From JACVRM01 sp963755085 (GTDB lineage: Bacteria > Actinomycetota > Thermoleophilia > Gaiellales > Gaiellaceae), in assembly GCA_963755085.1 (NCBI GenBank), contig CAVWIN010000009.1, forward strand, positions 1 through 64,000: 64,000 nt of DNA, read 5' to 3'. The notes beneath the pieces are model-generated. The model was not told where the DNA came from, did not search any database, and was given only the letters and a program-made list of their open reading frames with translations. Position 1 is the stretch's first letter, and each line of letters opens with the position of its first letter. This document shows, piece after piece, positions 1-7,876 of this stretch. A program made the position numbers and the translations under genes.

Positions 1-544
1 GATCGGTGGCCTCCCTGTCGCCGGCCTCCCAGAGCGGGCTCGCGAGGTTGTCACGCTGCCCGGTCTTGTCGTCGCGGATCAGCGGGGCGTCCTGGTCGAG
101 CGCCTTGCGGGCGTTGACGACCGCCGGCAGCGGCTCGTACTCGACGTCGATGAGCTGGAGCGCGTCGTTGGCCGAGTACTCGTCGGTCGCGATGACGAAG
201 GCGACCTCCTGGCCCTGGAAGCGCACCTTGTCGCCCGCAAGCACGGCCTGCGTGTCGTAGGAGATCGTCGGCATCCACGCCAGCCCGAGCGTCTCGAGGT
301 CCTTGGCCGTGACGACGGCGGCGACGTTGGGATGCGCCAGCGCCTTCGAGGTGTCGATCGAGACGATGCGCGCGTGCGCGTACGGGCTGCGCAGCAGCGC
401 CCCGTAGACCATCCCCGGCAGCCGGATGTCGTCGAGGTACGTGCCCTTGCCGCGGATGAAGCGCTCGTCCTCCTTGCGCTTCAGGCGGCCGAAGCCGATC
501 GGCCGCTCGGTCGTCGGGCTCGGAAGGTTCTCGGTGACGGCCAT
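1..544 (-). CDS. coxL: Aerobic CO dehydrogenase large subunit, N-terminal part (runs off the left edge)
   Basis: Translation from the ATG at 544 gives about 181 residues, starting MAVTENLPSP, and stays open to the window edge. The stretch GLAWMPT...QAVLAGDKVRFQGQEVAFVIA closely matches the N-terminal domain of CoxL, the Mo-Cu subunit that oxidises CO to CO2. It lies 2 bp after coxS, and the order coxM-coxS-coxL is that of form I CODH operons. The active-site loop that separates form I (AYxCSFR) from form II lies outside the window, so the substrate is inferred from N-terminal similarity and gene order. Other molybdenum hydroxylases of this family are the alternative. Confidence 0.9.
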   Translation of the reverse strand, partial: MAVTENLPSPTTERPIGFGRLKRKEDERFIRGKGTYLDDIRLPGMVYGALLRSPYAHARIVSIDTSKALAHPNVAAVVTAKDLETLGLAWMPTISYDTQAVLAGDKVRFQGQEVAFVIATDEYSANDALQLIDVEYEPLPAVVNARKALDQDAPLIRDDKTGQRDNLASPLWEAGDREATD

Positions 545-546
545 GC

Positions 547-1029
547 TCAGACCCCCTGTCTCGCGGCGGCGGCTTCGTGCTCGGCAGCCCACCGGATGGC
601 GCTCACGATGTTCTTGTACCCGGTACAGCGACAGATACCCCCGGAGATCGCCGTGCGGATCTCCTGCTCGGTCGGGTTCGGGTTCTCGTCCAGCAGCGCC
701 CGGGCGGTCATCAGCATCCCCGGCGTGCAGAAGCCGCACTGGAGGGCGTGCCGCTCGTGGAAGCCCAGCTGCACCGGGTCGAGCCGGCCTTCGACCTCGA
801 GCGACTCGACCGTGCGGATCTCGTGGCCCTCGGCCATCGCGGCGAGAACGGTGCACGACTTGACGGGCGCCCCATCCATCAGCACGACGCAGGCGCCGCA
901 GTTCGAGGTGTCGCACCCCCAGTGGGTTCCGGTCAGGCCGGGCGTCTCGCGGATGAAGTGGACGAGCAGCTGGCGCGGCTCGATCTCGCGCGCGACGGGC
1001 TCGCCGTTGATGGCGATCGAGACATGCAT
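547..1029 (-). CDS. coxS: CO dehydrogenase small (2Fe-2S) subunit
   Basis: The 160-residue protein has the two cluster-binding regions of molybdenum hydroxylase small subunits: an N-terminal plant-type ferredoxin motif (GCDTSNCGACVV) and a C-terminal helical 2Fe-2S domain (QCGFCTPG and later GICRCTGY). It passes electrons from the Mo-Cu site of CoxL to the FAD of CoxM. Length is normal for CoxS (about 160). It sits between coxM and coxL with 2 bp gaps on both sides, so translation is probably coupled. Confidence 0.95.
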   Translation of the reverse strand: MHVSIAINGEPVAREIEPRQLLVHFIRETPGLTGTHWGCDTSNCGACVVLMDGAPVKSCTVLAAMAEGHEIRTVESLEVEGRLDPVQLGFHERHALQCGFCTPGMLMTARALLDENPNPTEQEIRTAISGGICRCTGYKNIVSAIRWAAEHEAAAARQGV

Positions 1030-1031
1030 GG

Positions 1032-1907
1032 TCAGGCCTCCTGCTCGAGCGCGCGTGCGGTTGCGCGGCCGAGGGCGCGCCCGGTCAGCACGCCGGCGAG
1101 ATGGCGCTTGTAGTCGACCGGCCCCCGCCCGTCCTTCGTCGGCGCGCAGTCGGTCGAGGCGATCTCGCCCGCCTGCGCGAACAGCTCCTCGGAAGGGGCC
1201 TTGCCGCGCAGGAGCTCCTCGGCGCGCGTCAGGTGGATGGTCGTCAGCCCGACGGCGCTCAAGGCGATGCCCGCGTCGGCGATCGTGCCGCCGTCCATCC
1301 AGACGGCCGCGGACGCGGCCGCGATCGCCCAGTCACCGGCGCGGCGCTCGACCTTCTCGTGGGCGCTCCCGGCGCCCGCGCGAAGCGGGATGCGCACCTC
1401 GGTGAGCAGCTCGCCGTCACCGACGGCGGTCGTGAACGGCCCGACGTGGAAGTCCTCCATCGACACGACACGCTCGCCGCCGGCGCCCCGGATCACGACC
1501 TTCGCCTTGACCGCGGAGCAGACGGCCGAGAGGTCCTCGGCCGCGTCCGCCTGGCAGAGCGAGCCGCCGATCGTGCCGCGGTTGCGCACGACGGGGTCGG
1601 CGATGACGTTCTCGGCGTCGCGGAAGAGCGGCAGCCGCTCCGCGAGGAGCTCGGACTTCAGCAGGTCGACGTGACGGGTCAGCGCGCCGATCCTGATCTC
1701 ACCGTCCTGCTCGCGGATGTAGGCGAGCTCGTGCAGGTCGTTGATGTCGATCAGGTGCTCCGGGTTCGCGAGCCGGAGCTTCATCTGCGGCAGCAGGCTG
1801 TGCCCGCCCGCGATCACGCGGGCTCCCGGGCCGAGCCGCTGGAGCGAGGCGATCGCGCCGTCGACGCTGGTTGCGCGCTCGTACTCGAATGACGCCGGGG
1901 TCTGCAT
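1032..1907 (-). CDS. coxM: CO dehydrogenase medium (FAD) subunit
   Basis: The 291-residue protein has the two FAD-binding motifs of the family near the N-terminus (VIAGGHSLLPQMKLR and RNRGTIGGSL) and the usual C-terminal CODH flavoprotein domain. It receives electrons from CoxS and hands them to the respiratory chain. The ATG at 1905-1907 is preceded by a good ribosome site (AGGAAGGAG). Only 18 bp separate it from the stop of the last of five small membrane-protein genes upstream, so these probably share one mRNA with coxMSL. Confidence 0.95.
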   Translation of the reverse strand: MQTPASFEYERATSVDGAIASLQRLGPGARVIAGGHSLLPQMKLRLANPEHLIDINDLHELAYIREQDGEIRIGALTRHVDLLKSELLAERLPLFRDAENVIADPVVRNRGTIGGSLCQADAAEDLSAVCSAVKAKVVIRGAGGERVVSMEDFHVGPFTTAVGDGELLTEVRIPLRAGAGSAHEKVERRAGDWAIAAASAAVWMDGGTIADAGIALSAVGLTTIHLTRAEELLRGKAPSEELFAQAGEIASTDCAPTKDGRGPVDYKRHLAGVLTGRALGRATARALEQEA

Positions 1908-1925
1908 GCAAGGCGCTCCTTCCTG

Positions 1926-2561
1926 TCAGGAAGCGTTCGGCTGGGGAAGCCGCTTGCGCGGGGCCCCGATGTCGTCGCGCTGCTCGTACTGTACGGGCGC
2001 GTCGGTGCCGATCACCGGCGATCTGGGCATGGTCTCGGGCTTCGTCTGCCGGATCTCCGGGTAGAGCTCCCGGGCGGCGAGGCTCCCCCGCTCGACGTCG
2101 CGCAGCGCGGGTCCCGCCGGGTTGCCGGCGGCGATCGGCGCCTCGCGGCCGAGCCGGGCCAGCGTGAGCGTGCCCCTGGTGTAGACCTCGCCGATCCGCG
2201 GCGCCTCGATCTTCGTGCTGTCGGGGAAGTTCCTGAACCCGGCCGCGGCCGCGCCCGGGTACAGACCGTCGACGAGGCCGACCGCATCGACGAGGCCGGC
2301 CTTCTTGACGAGCAGCCCCTCGAGCAGGTCGACGCCGGCGTCGAGCTGCTGGTTGATCGCAGTGACGACGTCGTCGAGGGGCGCGGTCTTCTGGAGGATC
2401 TCGCCCACGCTCGTGATGGTCTCGTCGAGCCCCTTGGTGATCTTGCGGAGCTGCACGATCACCGAGACGAGGTACACGACGAGCGCAGCGACGATCAGCG
2501 CGACCGCCAGGATCATGACCGCTCCTGCTGCCGCCATTGCCAGGACATCGGGTGAGGTCAT
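1926..2561 (-). CDS. Small cox-linked membrane protein 5 (211 aa, one TM)
   Basis: The ATG at 2559-2561 overlaps the stop of the preceding gene (ATGA). The protein has an N-terminal membrane helix (about residues 7-32), then a soluble segment with the pattern LDDVVTAINQQLDAGVDLLEG. A glycine/proline-rich tail carries PRIGEVYTRG and ends in KRLPQPNAS. It is the largest of five consecutive proteins with the same plan, helix followed by a short amphipathic module, and lies directly upstream of coxM. I do not recognise a named family. A membrane-tethering or electron-transfer role for CODH is inference from position only. Confidence 0.75.
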   Translation of the reverse strand: MTSPDVLAMAAAGAVMILAVALIVAALVVYLVSVIVQLRKITKGLDETITSVGEILQKTAPLDDVVTAINQQLDAGVDLLEGLLVKKAGLVDAVGLVDGLYPGAAAAGFRNFPDSTKIEAPRIGEVYTRGTLTLARLGREAPIAAGNPAGPALRDVERGSLAARELYPEIRQTKPETMPRSPVIGTDAPVQYEQRDDIGAPRKRLPQPNAS

Positions 2562-2815
2562 GCGTCGTCGAGGATGACGTCGAGGGAGCCGCCGTAGTTC
2601 GCGGCCGTCGCGATGGTCTGGTTCACCTGGTCCTGCGTCGTCAGGAGCAGCGGGACGGCGTCGAGGTCCTTCGATCCCGCGGCGGCCGCCTGCGAGATCC
2701 GCGTCACGCTCGGGACGATGCTGCCGGCGGCGTTCAGCACACCGCGGAGCAGGTAGACGACGACCGGGAGCACGACGACGAGCAAGACGACGTCGCCGAT
2801 CCACCAGAGCGTCAT
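2558..2815 (-). CDS. Small cox-linked membrane protein 4 (85 aa, one TM)
   Basis: The start overlaps the previous gene's stop by 4 bp, and its own stop overlaps the next start by 4 bp. One membrane helix (about residues 7-26, VVLLVVVLPVVVYLL) is followed by a short soluble tail containing LLLTTQDQVNQTIATAANYGG. No family is recognised. Its place in an unbroken chain of five coupled genes before coxMSL is the main evidence that it is real. Confidence 0.75.
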   Translation of the reverse strand: MTLWWIGDVVLLVVVLPVVVYLLRGVLNAAGSIVPSVTRISQAAAAGSKDLDAVPLLLTTQDQVNQTIATAANYGGSLDVILDDA

Positions 2816-3090
2816 CGCGGCCTCCGCTCGGCGACGATTGCTGCCTTCGCCGCGATCCCCGGGAACGCGCCGAGGATCGTGTCGAACTGCCCGTTGATCG
2901 CCTCCACCGCACCCTGAAGAGGGCGCAGGTGCTCTGACTCGACGCCCTCCAGCGCGCCGGCCAGCGCCCCGAGCCCTGCGGAGATCCTCGTCAGCCGCCT
3001 GCGCACGTCGATCAGGGCGAGGGCCAGCACGGCCACGACGACCGCCGCGAGCAGGACGCTCAGCAGGACGAGAAGGTGCGTCGTGCTCAT
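2812..3090 (-). CDS. Small cox-linked membrane protein 3 (92 aa, one TM)
   Basis: The ATG at 3088-3090 is chosen because it overlaps the upstream stop and places a membrane helix (about residues 5-28) at the N-terminus. The open frame extends further upstream but only through another gene's sequence. After the helix come RRRLTRISAGLGALAGAL and AVEAINGQFDTILGAFPG. The latter resembles the AINQQLDAGVDLLEG module of protein 5, suggesting the five genes arose by duplication. General layout recalls DUF948-like anchored coiled-coil proteins, but I cannot assign it. Confidence 0.75.
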   Translation of the reverse strand: MSTTHLLVLLSVLLAAVVVAVLALALIDVRRRLTRISAGLGALAGALEGVESEHLRPLQGAVEAINGQFDTILGAFPGIAAKAAIVAERRPR

Positions 3091-3373
3091 CGTCCGCCGA
3101 ACCCGTCCGTGAGCGCGTTCATGTACCCGTCCTGGATCACGGCCTCGTCCACGATGAGCGCGAGGACCGGTGCGGTCGCCTGGAGCTCGGGGATGTGCGC
3201 CGTGTTGGCGCCGACCTTGCCCGCGACGTCCAGGAGCCCGTCGACCGACTTCTCGATCCTCCTGACCGCGACGATGAGCACGCCCGAGCAGCGACGGCGA
3301 CGACCAGGGCGGCAACAAGGCCGATGCCGAGCGCGATTCCCCAGTAGGTGTTGAAGGAGACGGCCAGCGTCAC
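3087..3373 (-). CDS. Small cox-linked membrane protein 2 (about 95 aa), with an apparent 1-bp frameshift
   Basis: A GTG at 3371-3373 overlaps the upstream stop (GTGA) and encodes an N-terminal membrane helix (SFNTYWGIALGIGLVAALVV). The frame is then lost near 3285-3305 and recovered as VLIVAVRRIEKSVDGLLDVA, continuing to a stop at 3087. The span is 287 nt; one added base gives 96 whole codons. Both halves fit the helix-plus-module plan of the neighbours, so this is a sequencing gap or a recent mutation rather than an old pseudogene. Confidence 0.6.
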
Positions 3374-3630
3374 TTCCCGACCGCCACCTTTCGCAGCGAC
3401 CTGGCGGCGTGCAGGATCCGCACGCCGGAGTCGTTGATCCGCGTGATGCCGGCAAGCGCGGCCGTCTGCTGCCGTAGCACTTCGACGGCCTGCTCGGCCG
3501 TCCTGGCCTGCCGGGCGATCCTGAGCGCGAGCGCCACGATGACGATCACGATCACTGCGGCCACCGCGATCACGGCGATCTCCACCGCGATCCCGAGCTG
3601 CCACCAGCCGGACGACGCCAGCGCGGTCAC
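3370..3630 (-). CDS. Small cox-linked membrane protein 1 (86 aa, one TM)
   Basis: First gene of the five-gene cassette. It starts with GTG at 3628-3630; the nearby ATG just upstream runs into a stop after three codons. A strongly hydrophobic helix (about residues 13-37) is followed by an arginine- and alanine-rich amphipathic tail (ARQARTAEQAVEVLRQQ, then ITRINDSGVRILHAARSL). The upstream 77 bp to 3708 separates it from a divergent XdhC gene and must hold the promoters of both units. No family is recognised. Confidence 0.7.
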   Translation of the reverse strand: MTALASSGWWQLGIAVEIAVIAVAAVIVIVIVALALRIARQARTAEQAVEVLRQQTAALAGITRINDSGVRILHAARSLRKVAVGK

Positions 3631-3707
3631 GGGGCCATCATGATCGGGGGACGATCACTGTTCAAGCCAGTGAGAGCATAGGTGTCGGCGACGCGTAGAT
3701 TTCTCTC

Positions 3708-4760
3708 ATGCGCGAGGTCCTGGCCGACGTCCAGCGCTGGCTCGCACGCGGTGACCGCGTCGCGCTGGCGACCGTCGTCGCAACACGGCGGTCGGCGCCG
3801 CGTCCGATCGGCGCCAAGCTCGCTGTCTCGGCGGAAGGCGAGCTCGCCGGCTCCGTTTCTGGAGGCTGCGTCGAGAACGAGGTCTACGAGCACGCCCGCG
3901 AGGTGCTCGGCGGCGGGCCTCCCCGGCTTCTCACCTACGGGATCTCGGACGACCTCGCCCTGAGCGTCGGCCTCCCGTGCGGCGGCGAGATCGACGTCTT
4001 CGTGGAGGAGGTGCGAGGCGCCCTGGTCGAGCGGGTGCGACAGGTCGTCGATCGCGACGAGCGCGCAGTCGTGTTGACGGTGCTCACCGGTGACGACCTG
4101 GGTGCGGAGCTCCTCGTCACCGAGAGTGACGACCGGGTGGGCGACGTGCCGCAGGAGGTCGCCCAGCGGGCGCCTCAGCTGATCCGCGAGGGACGGAGCG
4201 GCGTTGTCGAGATCGGCGACCGCGATGTCTTCGCCGACGTCTACGGACCGCCCCCGCGACTCCTGATCTACGGTGCCGTCGACACGGCGGAGGCGCTCTG
4301 CCGCGCGGCGCTGGAGATCGGCTGGCGGCCGATCGTGGCCGACGCGCGAGCCCGTTTCGCGACGCCGGAGCGACTGCCGAGCGCAGCGGAGATCGTGGTT
4401 GCATGGCCGGAGGAGGCGCTCGCCCAGGTGCGGCCCGATCACGCGACCGCGGTCGTCGTCCTGACCCATGACGACAAGTTCGACGTTCCGATGATCTCCG
4501 GAGCGCTCGCGACCGACGCGTTCTACATCGGTGCGCTCGGCTCGCGCAGAAACCAGGAGCGGCGGCGCAAGAACCTCCTGGAAGCAGGAGTCGACGAAGC
4601 AGCGCTCGAGCGGGTCTACGGCCCCTGTGGCCTCGACGTCGGCGCACAGACACCGGCGCAGACGGCGATATCCATCCTCGCCGAGGTCATGGCCGTCCGG
4701 GCCGGCCGCGAAGGCGGCCACCTGCGCCGGGCGACCACTCGGATCCACGCCGAGGTCTGA
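3708..4760 (+). CDS. XdhC/CoxI-family molybdenum cofactor maturation protein
   Basis: The 350-residue protein has the XdhC N-terminal domain (ATVVATRRSAPRPIGAKLAV, GSVSGGCVENEV, GLPCGGEIDVFVE) and a C-terminal Rossmann-like domain (LLIYGAVDTAEALC, ending GALGSRRNQERRRKNLL). XdhC proteins bind molybdenum cofactor and help its sulfuration and insertion into molybdenum hydroxylases; CoxI/CoxF relatives belong to cox clusters. It is transcribed divergently from the coxMSL cassette, 77 bp away. Length and motifs are complete. Confidence 0.9.
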   Translation: MREVLADVQRWLARGDRVALATVVATRRSAPRPIGAKLAVSAEGELAGSVSGGCVENEVYEHAREVLGGGPPRLLTYGISDDLALSVGLPCGGEIDVFVEEVRGALVERVRQVVDRDERAVVLTVLTGDDLGAELLVTESDDRVGDVPQEVAQRAPQLIREGRSGVVEIGDRDVFADVYGPPPRLLIYGAVDTAEALCRAALEIGWRPIVADARARFATPERLPSAAEIVVAWPEEALAQVRPDHATAVVVLTHDDKFDVPMISGALATDAFYIGALGSRRNQERRRKNLLEAGVDEAALERVYGPCGLDVGAQTPAQTAISILAEVMAVRAGREGGHLRRATTRIHAEV

Positions 4761-4775
4761 ACCGAGGCTGGAGGC

Positions 4776-5582
4776 TTACACGGGCGCAGCTTCGAACTGC
4801 CTACGGCAGTGCGTGCTGCAGAAGTAGTACGTGATGCCGTCGCGAACGGCCGTCTCCTTCGCCGTGGCGACAGCGACCGTCATCCCGCAAATCGGGTCGA
4901 CCGCCTCCTCCACGAGCTCGGCCGGCGACGGTTGGCGCAGGTGCCGCCACGCGACGAGCTCGGCGAGGATCGCGACGGCGATCTCCTCCTGGGCCAACGG
5001 CCCGAGGTCGAGGCCTGCCGGGCTGCGCATGCGCGCAAGCGACTCCTCGTCCATACCTCGCTCACGAAGCTCGGCCGTCACCGACGCGGCACGCTTCGCG
5101 CTCGCCACGAGCCCCACGTAGTCCGCGCCGGAGGCCAGGGCCGCCTCCAGAGCCTCCTCGTCGCCGCGGCCCATCGAGGCGATGACCACGGCGTCGGAAC
5201 CCTCGATCGCCGACGTAGTCCTCCAGCCCAGCACGTCGGCGAGCCCGCGCAGCGTTCGGGCCGCCGGCGCGTCGCCGATGACCGCCAGCAGGAGCGCCGG
5301 CTGGTGTGGCTCGATCAGCACTTCGACGGCGCCTTCCGACGCGCAGCGGCTCGCGATCCGCTCACGGCGCGGCTCGCCGTCGGCGAGCGCCCCGAGCGAG
5401 AGCCGGATGACTTCCGGCTCCGTGCACGCGCCGCCGACCCAACCGTGGAGCTCGCCATCCGCGGTCACGAGCGCCCGGTCGCCGACACGCGCTGACGACG
5501 GCCGCTCGACCGAAACCACCGTGGCGAGGACGAAGGTCGCTCCTTCCTCCACGAGGCGGCCGGCTTCGACGAGGACGTTCAC
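4776..5582 (-). CDS. XdhC-family protein with a C-terminal YHS domain
   Basis: The first about 220 residues are a divergent XdhC protein: ATVVSVERPSSARVGDRALV, GWVGGACTEPEV, and SGADYVGLVASAKRA. The last about 45 residues form a YHS metal-binding domain (DPICGMTV...YYFCSTHCRRQFEAAP) with its Cys and His ligands. The GTG start is at 5580-5582. It is convergent with the other XdhC gene, 15 bp apart, so the pair may act together on CODH maturation. The fusion suggests copper or another metal is handled at the same step as the molybdenum cofactor, which is inference. Confidence 0.88.
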   Translation of the reverse strand: MNVLVEAGRLVEEGATFVLATVVSVERPSSARVGDRALVTADGELHGWVGGACTEPEVIRLSLGALADGEPRRERIASRCASEGAVEVLIEPHQPALLLAVIGDAPAARTLRGLADVLGWRTTSAIEGSDAVVIASMGRGDEEALEAALASGADYVGLVASAKRAASVTAELRERGMDEESLARMRSPAGLDLGPLAQEEIAVAILAELVAWRHLRQPSPAELVEEAVDPICGMTVAVATAKETAVRDGITYYFCSTHCRRQFEAAPV

Positions 5583-5700
5583 TCCGCGACCTCGCCCTCC
5601 TCAACGGAGAGCTCGCCCCTCCATCCGCAGGCGCCGACCGTCACGCTCCGTCGCTGCCCTGCCGGCCACGAGTGAAGTGTACGAGGGCCGGCTCGAGCTT

Positions 5701-5741
5701 GTCGACCTAGAAGGCCCGTCGAGCGGGCCTTCTAGGTCGAC
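5701..5741. terminator. Long perfect hairpin, likely bidirectional terminator
   Basis: The arms 5701-5718 and 5724-5741 are perfect inverted repeats (GTCGACCTAGAAGGCCCG) around a 5-nt loop. It follows the stop of the beta-helix gene (5768) on the minus strand and lies in the promoter side of the XdhC-YHS gene. There is no T run, as is common in GC-rich actinobacteria. Confidence 0.75.
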
Positions 5742-5767
5742 GGCTACCCGCGAAGAGCGAGGTCAGG

Positions 5768-7081
5768 CTACGGCACCTGGGTGATGCAGGGGTCTTGCGC
5801 CTGAACGCTGTTGCCCGTCCAAACGTTCCCGTTCCCGTTCGCGAGACTGCTCCCGCCGTCCGAGACGGTGACGTTGCAGTGAATGATGGGCGGGTCGGTG
5901 GCCACCCCGATCGGAGTCGAGGCCGGAATCGCCTGCGCCCAGACGAGACCTCCACCGGCCTGCGCCCAACCCGTGTTGTTCTTGATCGTGTTGTAGGGGG
6001 CCCCGTTGAGCACGACGATGCCGCCGACGAACGAGGGCGCCACGCCTGCCGCCTTCTCGGTACCCGTCGGGCCGTCGCTGTGATCGGTGTTCCCCTGCAC
6101 CAGGTTGTTGTATGACGGCCCCGCGTAACCCAACGGCTCATACCCGGGCAGCGGATCGGCGATGAGGATGCCGAAGAAGTCGCCGGTGGCGAGGGCGTTC
6201 CCGATGATCTGGTTGTCATGGGAGCCGTCTGTGATGAGGACATTCGTCGTGTAGGGGTAGTTCGCCGTGTTGTTGCTGATCGTGTCGTTCCACGAGTCGA
6301 AGAGCGAGTAGGAGACGCTCGTGTCGTTGTTGGCGGCGTTGTGGTCGACCGTCGAGTGGTCGACCCCGAAGAAGCGCACGCCGCCCACGTTCCAGACGCC
6401 CAGGAGATTCCCAGGATCGGGGTTGAAGCCGAGGAAGTCGGGAGTTCCGTCGGCACCGTCGGCACTCAGCTTCCAGCCGCGGATCGTGATGTGGTTCGAG
6501 TTCTCGACGTCGATCGCGCCCATCGAGTCCTTGTTGATCACGCCGCCGCCGCTCGTGACGCCGGGGGCGCTTGTATTCGCACCGCCGCCATCGAGCGTCA
6601 CGTAGCTCGAGTGCTCAACGAGGATGCCGGTGCCGACGGTCTGGATCGACGTCTGGCTACCGCTGACGCTCGAGGGCACGTTCACGTGGTTGAGGACGAT
6701 CCCCTCAGAGTGCGGCGTGCTGTTCCCGGCGATCACCAGGTTGTGGAGGTCGAACGACTTCGTCAGACCGCCGTTGCCGTCGATCGTCACCGCTGCACCG
6801 TTCGCGTTGTTGATCGACCATGGCCCGATCACGTACGGATTGCCTGGAGACCCACTTCCCGAGACGACGCAGCCGCAGTTGGAGAAGTCGGTATCCGACG
6901 TGATGCTGATCGGCGCGTGCTTGGGGAAGGATGCCGCGCCGATGGCCGAGCCGGCGAGGCTCAGGGTGAGCGCGAGGCATCCGAGCAGCGACGCGACGAG
7001 TAGCACACCGCCGAGCCGGAGCCACCGCCTTCCACGACCGAATCGCCGATCCTTGCGGCCGTCAGGCTCTTGTTGAGGCAC
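5768..7081 (-). CDS. Secreted right-handed parallel beta-helix (NosD-like) protein
   Basis: I choose the GTG at 7079-7081 because GGAGGG lies 7 nt before it; an in-frame ATG at 7099 would add six residues. The about 437-residue product has a basic N-terminus, a membrane/signal segment (LGGVLLVASLLGCLALTLSLAGSA) and then repeated Asn/Gly-rich strands (ITIRGWKLS, NTISNNTANYPYT-type, NQIIGNALATG, NTIKNNTGW), as in pectate-lyase-fold and NosD proteins. Cysteines pair near both ends. It probably binds or cleaves an extracellular carbohydrate, but no catalytic triad is visible. Confidence 0.75.
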   Translation of the reverse strand: MPQQEPDGRKDRRFGRGRRWLRLGGVLLVASLLGCLALTLSLAGSAIGAASFPKHAPISITSDTDFSNCGCVVSGSGSPGNPYVIGPWSINNANGAAVTIDGNGGLTKSFDLHNLVIAGNSTPHSEGIVLNHVNVPSSVSGSQTSIQTVGTGILVEHSSYVTLDGGGANTSAPGVTSGGGVINKDSMGAIDVENSNHITIRGWKLSADGADGTPDFLGFNPDPGNLLGVWNVGGVRFFGVDHSTVDHNAANNDTSVSYSLFDSWNDTISNNTANYPYTTNVLITDGSHDNQIIGNALATGDFFGILIADPLPGYEPLGYAGPSYNNLVQGNTDHSDGPTGTEKAAGVAPSFVGGIVVLNGAPYNTIKNNTGWAQAGGGLVWAQAIPASTPIGVATDPPIIHCNVTVSDGGSSLANGNGNVWTGNSVQAQDPCITQVP

Positions 7082-7271
7082 CTTTATGCCCTCCCTCATT
7101 CACGGACGCGCTCGGCGTGCGCGTCCTATGCCCGGAGGCAGGACCACGCCGACGAGATGCGAGCCCGGACGGGACCGTGCCGCCGTTGGCGCGGGACTTT
7201 CTCAGGTCGTCAAGTGGATGTCAACGGATGCCTTCTGTGGCACTCGCTCCGGCACTCCTGGGCGTCGACGT

Positions 7272-7469
7272 AAAGAAAAAGCCCTGCTAGGAGCGCTTTC
7301 TCATCGGAGCGCCCGGATTTGAACCGGGGACCTCTTGTCCCAGCGAACAAGCTGCAACAAGACGCAACCAGTTGAAAGTGCCTGCAAATCGGGCGTGCGC
7401 GTACGGGAATCCCCGGTTACAAGCTGCAACGAGCGGAAGCAAGCCCGTACGCGCGCCGTACGCACAGCA
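7272..7469. repeat. Left copy of a 198-bp repeat containing a tRNA-Pro 3' fragment
   Basis: This sequence recurs in direct orientation at 12523-12719. The copies share long landmarks (TCTCATCG, TTGAA, TTCTTGTC, AACAAGCTG, AAGACG, CTGAAAGTG/TTGAAAGTG) at matching spacing. The right copy differs mainly by C to T changes. Inside this copy ACAAGCTGCAAC occurs twice (near 7349 and 7419), which could be integrase arm-type sites. The pair brackets about 5.2 kb and looks like attachment-site repeats of an old integrated element. Confidence 0.6.
7304..7352 (-). tRNA. 3' part of a tRNA-Pro (fragment, not a complete tRNA)
   Basis: Read on the minus strand, the segment has an anticodon-arm remnant (GCTTG...CAAGA), the variable loop AGGTC, a full T arm (CCCGG-TTCAAAT-CCGGG) and an acceptor 3' strand CGCTCCG plus discriminator A. 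The anticodon loop contains about 3 extra bases and no D arm or 5' acceptor strand is found upstream. That is what a tyrosine-recombinase attachment site at a tRNA 3' end looks like. Confidence 0.55.
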
Positions 7470-7475
7470 GGCTTG

Positions 7476-7694
7476 TCACGGCCTCGCGATCTCGAGGGCG
7501 AAGTGCGGTGGGCACCCCCGCGCGACCAGGTCCTCGATGTAGTGGATGTCCAGGTTCTCGTTCGCGACGGCGACCGCGAGCGGTTCCGAGAAGTGCAGCT
7601 GCGTCAGGGCGACCTCGTGCTTCCAGCGCCAGACGAGCGCCTCGTCGTCGTCAGATGCGATGTCGGTGGTGGCTGTGGGATACGTGGTTTTCAT
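7476..7694 (-). CDS. Small conserved hypothetical protein (72 aa), ECF-promoter controlled
   Basis: The ATG at 7692-7694 has a GGAG ribosome site 9 nt upstream. The acidic protein starts MKTTYPTATTDIASDDDEAL and has a helical core (WRWKHEVALTQL, YIEDLVARGCPPHFALEIARP). I do not recognise the family. About 37 nt upstream lies a promoter nearly identical to that of the 9401 transcription unit, so both probably answer to the sigma factor encoded between them. Confidence 0.65.
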   Translation of the reverse strand: MKTTYPTATTDIASDDDEALVWRWKHEVALTQLHFSEPLAVAVANENLDIHYIEDLVARGCPPHFALEIARP

Positions 7695-7722
7695 CGCCTT
7701 GCTCCTGTGCTCGTGTGCTCTT

Positions 7723-7763
7723 GATTGGAAGGACGAGCCGAGGAGCGAGTGAGGTACACCTGG
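7723..7763 (-). promoter_or_regulatory. ECF-type promoter P1
   Basis: On the minus strand TGTACC (7758-7753), a 17-nt spacer and CGTCC (7735-7731) form a typical ECF -35/-10 pair upstream of the 7694 gene. About 40 bp around it, from AGGTGTACCTC to CGTCCTTCCAATC, match P2 at 9331-9370 closely. Confidence 0.7.
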
Positions 7764-7876
7764 CCGCGCAGGCGCGATCGCTCTCACAGCAACCGTTTCG
7801 ACACCTCTCGCCCGTCCGTCGAGCGCCTCGGGGACTGCCCCCGGCGCCTCGACGTCTCTGACCAGCGGCGGCGACC

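Noticed and set aside
7304..7352. A complete tRNA-Pro gene
   Set aside because: No D arm or 5' acceptor strand can be found upstream and the anticodon loop has extra bases. Only the 3' part is present.
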